A stretch of 64,000 nucleotides of DNA from JBBQZO01 sp038207625 (GTDB lineage: Bacteria; Pseudomonadota; Gammaproteobacteria; Burkholderiales; Burkholderiaceae_D), in the NCBI GenBank assembly GCA_038207625.1, contig JBBQZO010000020.1, positions 43,024-107,023 on the forward strand. Direction: 5' to 3'. The notes under the pieces were generated by a model. That model ran no database searches and was not told the origin of the DNA. It was given only the letters and a program-made list of their open reading frames with translations. This document shows, piece by piece, positions 60,027 through 64,000 of the stretch. Numbering within the stretch: the first letter of the stretch is position 1; each line of letters opens with the position of its first letter. The translations under genes were made by a program, and so were the position numbers.

Positions 60027-61196
60027 ATGGCCGAGCCGTACCAACGCATCGAACCGGTGCTAGACAGCGTGCAAGCCGGCGCTGACCATAGCGTCGTACG
60101 CCGCTTTGAACGCTTTACCTTTACTGGCAGCGGGGCCGAATACTTCAAGATCTGGATCGTCAACCTGGCGCTAACGGTGGCCACGCTGGGCATCTATTCG
60201 GCCTGGGCCAAGGTGCGTCGGCTGCAGTATTTCGACCGCAATACCCAACTGGCGGGGGCTATATTTGATTTCGACGGCGACCCGAAGGTGATTTTGCGCG
60301 GGCGAGTGCTGGCCGTGCTGCTGGTCGGCGCCTATCAGTATGCGTTCGGTTTCTCGGTCGCCGCTGGCATTACCGTGGTGGCACTGTTGCTGGCCGGCCT
60401 GCCGTACCTGATGCGCGGCGCCCTGCGCTTTCGCCTGCGCAATACGCGCTACCGTGGCCTGCGCTTTCGCTTTGCCGGCTCGGTACCGGGCGCGTATGGC
60501 GCCTATCTGGCGCCGACCATGCTGTTCCTGCTGCCGGCGGTGCTGCTTGCGATCACCCCCAACAGCAAGAGCGCCGCCGCGTTGCCGTTGACCTACGTAT
60601 TGTGGCCGCTGATCCAAGGGGCGATGAAACACTACCAGCATGGCAACGCCGGTTACGGCTCGCTGGCGAGCCAGTTCGGCGCCACCCGACTGCAGTTCTA
60701 CCGCCCTTACCTGTATGCACTGGGCCTGGCCGCGCTGGGCGCGTTCTTGCTGGTGGCAGGCCTGACAGCGCTGGCGGGCCTCGCTCAAGCGACCTTGCAT
60801 CTGCACGCGCTTGACGGTGTCGCCGGCAGCTATCTTGGCGTGGCGCTCGCTCTGCTGGTGGGTTATCTGTTCTATTTGTTGGCGGGACCGTATTTGCAGG
60901 TGCGCATCGGCAATCTGGCCTGGAACGCCACCAGCTGTCCCGGCATGTCGGTGGTGTCGGAATTGGATGCGATTGCGTATATGCGCCTGCAGACGGCCAA
61001 CAGCTTGCTCACCATCCTGACGCTCGGGCTGTATCGTCCGTTTGCCGTGGTACGCAGCTACCGATACCGGCTGGCCAACACCTTGCTGATCACCGATGGC
61101 GATCTGGCACAGCTAGTCACCAGCGCCGCGGCACCGACGGCAAATGCCAATGCCGATGGCGTGGCCGATTTGTTTGGTTTGGACCTTTCTTGGTAG
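60027..61196 (+). CDS. DUF898 (YjgN-family) polytopic membrane protein
   Basis: 389-residue inner-membrane protein of unknown function. About eight hydrophobic segments; the two family-typical repeats are visible: a FTFTGSGAEYFKIWIVNLALT start, TLGIYSAWAKVRRLQYF, and a second copy near the C-terminus, TILTLGLYRPFAVVRSYRY. The gene is followed after 8 bases by an M48 metalloprotease gene, a pairing I recall from other betaproteobacteria (not checked). It lies on the plus strand, opposite to the ribosomal genes that surround it. Confidence 0.85.
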   Translation: MAEPYQRIEPVLDSVQAGADHSVVRRFERFTFTGSGAEYFKIWIVNLALTVATLGIYSAWAKVRRLQYFDRNTQLAGAIFDFDGDPKVILRGRVLAVLLVGAYQYAFGFSVAAGITVVALLLAGLPYLMRGALRFRLRNTRYRGLRFRFAGSVPGAYGAYLAPTMLFLLPAVLLAITPNSKSAAALPLTYVLWPLIQGAMKHYQHGNAGYGSLASQFGATRLQFYRPYLYALGLAALGAFLLVAGLTALAGLAQATLHLHALDGVAGSYLGVALALLVGYLFYLLAGPYLQVRIGNLAWNATSCPGMSVVSELDAIAYMRLQTANSLLTILTLGLYRPFAVVRSYRYRLANTLLITDGDLAQLVTSAAAPTANANADGVADLFGLDLSW

Positions 61197-61204
61197 GGCG
61201 CGCG

Positions 61205-62254
61205 ATGATCATTGCACATTATTTTGACGGACACTCAGCGCGCCTGCACACCGTGCAACTGACGCTGCGCGACGGCGTGGTTTGCCTGATCGGCGCGGGC
61301 GTTGCCAAGCTGTACGGCGCCGAGCAAGTGCGCATGGCCGAACCGTTCGCGACGACGCCCTGCGTTCTGGACTTTGACGATGGCGCGCGCTGCGAGGTGG
61401 CCGAGCCGCGTGCCAAGGTGGCGCTGGCCAAGTCGCTCAATTATCGCCCGTCCCGCGTGGTGCGCTGGCAGCGCCATTGGTATGCGGCGCTGCTGGCCTT
61501 GATACTGCTCGGTGCCGGCCTGTACGGCGGCCTTGAATGGGGTATGCCCCTGGCGGCCGAGCGCATCGTCGCCGCCCTGCCGGAACGGATCGACGTCGAT
61601 ATCGGCAAGCAATCGCTGGCAGCGCTGGAGGCGCGCGTATTCAAGCCATCGCGCCTGAGCGAGCAGCGCATTGCCGAGGTGAACCAGATCTTCCTTGGCC
61701 TGCTACCAGCCCATCCCCGCCTGCCGATGCAGCTGCGGCTGCTCGAACTGCCAGGGCGTCCGCCGAATGCGATGGCGCTGCCGGACGGCACCATCGTGAT
61801 GACCGACGCGATGGTCGTGTATGTACTGGCGGGCAAGCAGGAACTCGATGCGACGATGCGCGCCCAACTAAGCGGCATCCTGGCCCACGAGATCGGTCAT
61901 GTGGAGGCGCGTCACTCGATGCGCATCTTTGCCCGCTCGGCCTTGGTGGCGATGGGCTCGGGCGCCATGTTTGGCGACTTCAGCGCCGTCGCGGCGGGCG
62001 CACCGGCCCTGCTGAAGAATCTGGAATACTCGCGCGCGATGGAAAGCGACGCCGACAGCTATGCGCTGGCGCGTCTGCAGGCGCTGGGCATACCCAGCGC
62101 GCCGCTGGCCGATCTGTTCGACGCGCTCGCCGCCAGTGCACCGAGCGACAGCAAGCTGCCGCGCTGGATGCGCACGGGCAGCAGCTATGTCTCCTCTCAT
62201 CCGGCCAGCGCCCAGCGCAGCGCGCACTTTCGCCATGGCAGCATGCGCCCTTAG
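61205..62254 (+). CDS. M48-family membrane metallopeptidase
   Basis: Zinc protease of 349 residues. An N-terminal beta-rich domain (about 1-85) precedes one transmembrane helix (WYAALLALILLGAGLYGGL, near 93-111) and a periplasm-facing catalytic domain. Zinc motif HEIGH at 228-232, third ligand probably Glu280 in AMESDADSYAL, and a C-terminal SSHPASAQR segment as in BepA/HtpX-like M48 proteins. The ATG at 61205 follows GGTAGGGCGCG; an earlier ATG overlaps the DUF898 end. Likely envelope quality control together with the DUF898 protein (inference). Confidence 0.88.
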   Translation: MIIAHYFDGHSARLHTVQLTLRDGVVCLIGAGVAKLYGAEQVRMAEPFATTPCVLDFDDGARCEVAEPRAKVALAKSLNYRPSRVVRWQRHWYAALLALILLGAGLYGGLEWGMPLAAERIVAALPERIDVDIGKQSLAALEARVFKPSRLSEQRIAEVNQIFLGLLPAHPRLPMQLRLLELPGRPPNAMALPDGTIVMTDAMVVYVLAGKQELDATMRAQLSGILAHEIGHVEARHSMRIFARSALVAMGSGAMFGDFSAVAAGAPALLKNLEYSRAMESDADSYALARLQALGIPSAPLADLFDALAASAPSDSKLPRWMRTGSSYVSSHPASAQRSAHFRHGSMRP

Positions 62255-62403
62255 CGACGCCAAAACGTGTTGCGGCGCCAAAGCGCAGAAACGGGCGGCC
62301 GGGCGCCCTCCCCGGTTCCAGACCCAAAGCTCACGACTTGGGACTGACGAACCAGGCCGGGCAGTCGGTGCATCAGCGCGCACATCGGCTTGCCTGGGCG
62401 ACA

Positions 62404-63030
62404 TCAGCGGCGCGCTTGACGGCGCCGCAACAGCGCCAGCAGGCCCAGTCCGACGCCCATCATTGCGTAGTTTTCCGGTTCAGGGACGGTGTCGACCAGT
62501 TTGACGTAATCAAAACCGTAAAAGTCGCTCGAGGCGTTGCGGTCGATGGTAATGACCAGTTGACCGCTGGCATTGATTGAATCGATCACGTCGGCGCTTA
62601 GATCGAAGGTGCGGATCTTGGTGTGCGGGAAGCCATCGTTGAAGGCCCAGTCCTGCACGATGCCGTTGTAATCGACCTTGACGGCGCCGAAGGTGCTGGC
62701 CTGGAAGTCGGCCATGTCGATTTCGAGCGTACCCACGGTCCAGCCAAGTCCCAGGCCGGTAAAGGTGAACGTCGCCACCGTGCCCGGTTGCGGGCTGTAA
62801 CCCGGATGGGTGGTACTGTAGGTATCGGTGAACTGTGCCCCGTCGGTCGCGACCATCTCGGCGGCGCTGCGACCGTCGTAGTTAGCCAGAACGCCGTCGA
62901 ACGGGTGGTCCGCGTTGTCGGGCACGCCGGCGCCGTAGCCGTCGTTGTCGCCGATCATCCAGGTCGCTGCCGACGCGGAGCCCATGGCCAAGACGAGTGC
63001 GCCGAAAGTGAGTAGTTTTCCAAATCGCAT
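62404..63030 (-). CDS. PEP-CTERM-sorted exported protein
   Basis: 208-residue secreted protein with a signal peptide (ending near GSASAATW) and a C-terminal sorting tail: VPEPENYAMMGVGLGLLALL followed by RRRQARR. The PEP-CTERM signal is recognised and cleaved by an exosortase (EpsH/XrtA-type), usually tied to exopolysaccharide export; no exosortase is in this window. The body is beta-rich (FTFTGLGLGWTVGTLEIDM), like a small jelly-roll domain, with no catalytic motif. GGAG lies before ATG 63030. It sits between rpsJ and the M48 gene. Confidence 0.87.
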   Translation of the reverse strand: MRFGKLLTFGALVLAMGSASAATWMIGDNDGYGAGVPDNADHPFDGVLANYDGRSAAEMVATDGAQFTDTYSTTHPGYSPQPGTVATFTFTGLGLGWTVGTLEIDMADFQASTFGAVKVDYNGIVQDWAFNDGFPHTKIRTFDLSADVIDSINASGQLVITIDRNASSDFYGFDYVKLVDTVPEPENYAMMGVGLGLLALLRRRQARR

Positions 63031-63299
63031 GTTAGTTCTCCAGAGGGCGGGGCGGCTCGCGCTCGCCCCACAGGGATCAAACAATAGCGTTGCGCCGCGG
63101 TGCCCCTGCCCGCCTGGGCACCCGACATGGCGGCGCAACACTAACCGGAAATGCAAGAAACATGGTCAGTATGGTCATGCTGATCGCGTCCGACCTTGCG
63201 ATGAATTTAGGTGCGCACTCTGGCGCCCGGAGCGAAAAACGCCTATTGACGGACTCGGCAGTGCGAGCGCTGGCGTCAAGCCGGGCCGTAAACGAGATT

Positions 63300-63343
63300 G
63301 GGGCCGGACCCGTTCGCGCTGTTCTGCGAACCGGTCCGGCCCC
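63300..63343 (-). terminator. Large hairpin after rpsJ
   Basis: GGGGCCGGACCCGTTCGC (63300-63317) pairs with GCGAACCGGTCCGGCCCC (63326-63343) with one mismatch and an 8-base loop. It lies 39 bases after the rpsJ stop on the minus strand. No T-run follows. The rest of 63031-63299 shows no gene. Confidence 0.6.
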
Positions 63344-63352
63344 AAGGGTGCT

Positions 63353-63368
63353 GGCGGGTGAGCCCGCC
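63353..63368 (-). terminator. Second, smaller hairpin directly after rpsJ
   Basis: GGCGGG (63353-63358) pairs with CCCGCC (63363-63368) around a 4-base loop, 14 bases after the rpsJ stop and before the larger hairpin. On its own weak. Confidence 0.35.
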
Positions 63369-63382
63369 GGCGTCAAACTGGC

Positions 63383-63700
63383 TTATTGCAGTTTGATTTC
63401 GACATCAACACCAGCTGGCAGGTCCAGCTTCATCAGTGCGTCAACGGTTTTGTCCGTTGGGTCAACGATGTCCATCAGGCGTTGGTGAGTACGGATTTCG
63501 AACTGATCGCGCGAAGTCTTGTTGACGTGCGGGGAACGCAGCACGTCAAAACGCTGGATGCGCGTTGGCAGCGGCACTGGACCCTTGACCACGGCGCCGG
63601 TGCGCTTTGCGGTTTCAACGATTTCCAGGGCGGACTGATCGATCAGCTTGTAATCGAAGGCCTTCAGACGGATGCGGATTTTTTGATTAGGTGCGGACAT
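63383..63700 (-). CDS. rpsJ: 30S ribosomal protein S10 (NusE)
   Basis: Small-subunit protein and, as NusE, part of transcription antitermination complexes with NusB and NusG. 105 residues, MSAPNQKIRIRLKAFDYKLI, with GPVPLPTRIQRFDVLRSPHV and the C-terminal LDLPAGVDVEIKLQ. It follows tuf by 149 bases. Unusually it is not followed by rplC but by two hairpins and a PEP-CTERM gene. Confidence 0.98.
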   Translation of the reverse strand: MSAPNQKIRIRLKAFDYKLIDQSALEIVETAKRTGAVVKGPVPLPTRIQRFDVLRSPHVNKTSRDQFEIRTHQRLMDIVDPTDKTVDALMKLDLPAGVDVEIKLQ

Positions 63701-63849
63701 GGTATTTCCTTTAAAGAGCGAACCGGGCTGATTTCAACACGGCTATATAAGTGAACACTACGGGGTACTGCGGTGCGACATGCCAGGCGGGGCTGCGGCG
63801 GACCAAAACGACGATCCGCGATCCGCCCCGTCAGCTGGCAACAGCGATA

Positions 63850-64000
63850 TTACTTGCTGGCTTCGCTCAAGATCTTGGCAACGACACCCGCGCCGACGGT
63901 ACGACCGCCTTCACGAATAGCGAAACGCAGACCTTCTTCCATCGCGATCGGGTTGATCAGCTTGACGGTGATCGACACGTTATCGCCTGGCATGACCATT
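63850..64000 (-). CDS. tuf: Elongation factor Tu, C-terminal end only
   Basis: GTPase that delivers aminoacyl-tRNA to the ribosome. Only the last 49 codons lie in the window, reading MVMPGDNVSITVKLINPIAM, then EEGLRFAIREGGRTVGAGVV and AKILSEASK before the stop. It precedes rpsJ, the standard str-S10 junction. Cut by the right edge. Confidence 0.95.
   Translation of the reverse strand, partial: MVMPGDNVSITVKLINPIAMEEGLRFAIREGGRTVGAGVVAKILSEASK

Noticed and set aside
1..64000. tRNA, rRNA, CRISPR, prophage or insertion-sequence elements
   Set aside because: I saw no tRNA cloverleaf, rRNA stretch, transposase frame, integrase or att-like repeat by eye; a tRNAscan-SE and IS search would settle this.

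Overview
The window reads as chromosomal DNA of a high-GC betaproteobacterium, most likely Oxalobacteraceae (Massilia/Duganella/Janthinobacterium relatives). Supporting signs are the ispE-lolB-TPR//mutM order, a pilMNOPQ-aroK-aroB cluster, System II cytochrome c maturation (ResB/CcsB), a PEP-CTERM protein, and the protein sequences. The assignment is inference from gene order and protein character; no database was searched. The DNA is densely coding, and high GC gives many long open frames antisense to real genes; these were discarded.

Layout. 1-3.4 kb (minus): ispE (cut by the window edge), lolB and a TPR lipoprotein with its own terminator. 3.5-7.5 kb (plus): mutM, a bacterial dynamin-like GTPase and mutY, i.e. 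the 8-oxoguanine repair enzymes flanking a membrane-remodelling type GTPase. 18.5-7.5 kb (minus): a type IV pilus operon pilM-N-O-P-Q, then a 992-residue Ig-like lipoprotein, then a single reading frame joining shikimate kinase to 3-dehydroquinate synthase, then a dGTPase-like gene. 18.8-21.1 kb (plus): penicillin-binding protein 1A. 21.4-22.8 kb (minus): a Fic-domain gene overlapping a small membrane-protein gene. 23.3-25.2 kb: cyaY diverging from lptM-lysA. 25.2-31 kb (minus): msrQ-msrP, ccsB-resB and a dihaem cytochrome c4. 31.2-33 kb (plus): engB and hemB. 33-42.5 kb (minus): a TonB-like membrane protein, a FAD/NAD(P)-binding protein, an RND efflux permease with its adaptor, and a histidine kinase/response regulator pair; a Spy/CpxP-like periplasmic gene diverges from the regulator across a repeat-rich putative operator. 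43.3-45.2 kb (minus): dsbD.

45.4-64 kb (minus) is the large ribosomal protein cluster in the order tuf, rpsJ, [island], rplC-D-W-B, rpsS, rplV, rpsC, rplP, rpmC, rpsQ / rplN-X-E, rpsN, rpsH, rplF-R, rpsE, rpmD, rplO, secY, infA, rpmJ / rpsM-K-D, rpoA, rplQ. The order is canonical except at one place: rpsJ and rplC are separated by about 3.85 kb holding a DUF898 membrane protein and an M48 metalloprotease (plus strand) and a PEP-CTERM protein (minus strand). Hairpins follow rpsJ and a good sigma-70 promoter precedes rplC, so the S10 operon appears split into separately transcribed parts.

Best leads for something unusual: the split S10 operon, the Fic/membrane-protein pair with a duplicated start region, the large Ig-like lipoprotein inside the pilus operon translationally coupled to a fused aroK-aroB, a five-copy 12-bp repeat forming the end of dsbD, and the direct-repeat operator between the response regulator and the Spy-like gene.
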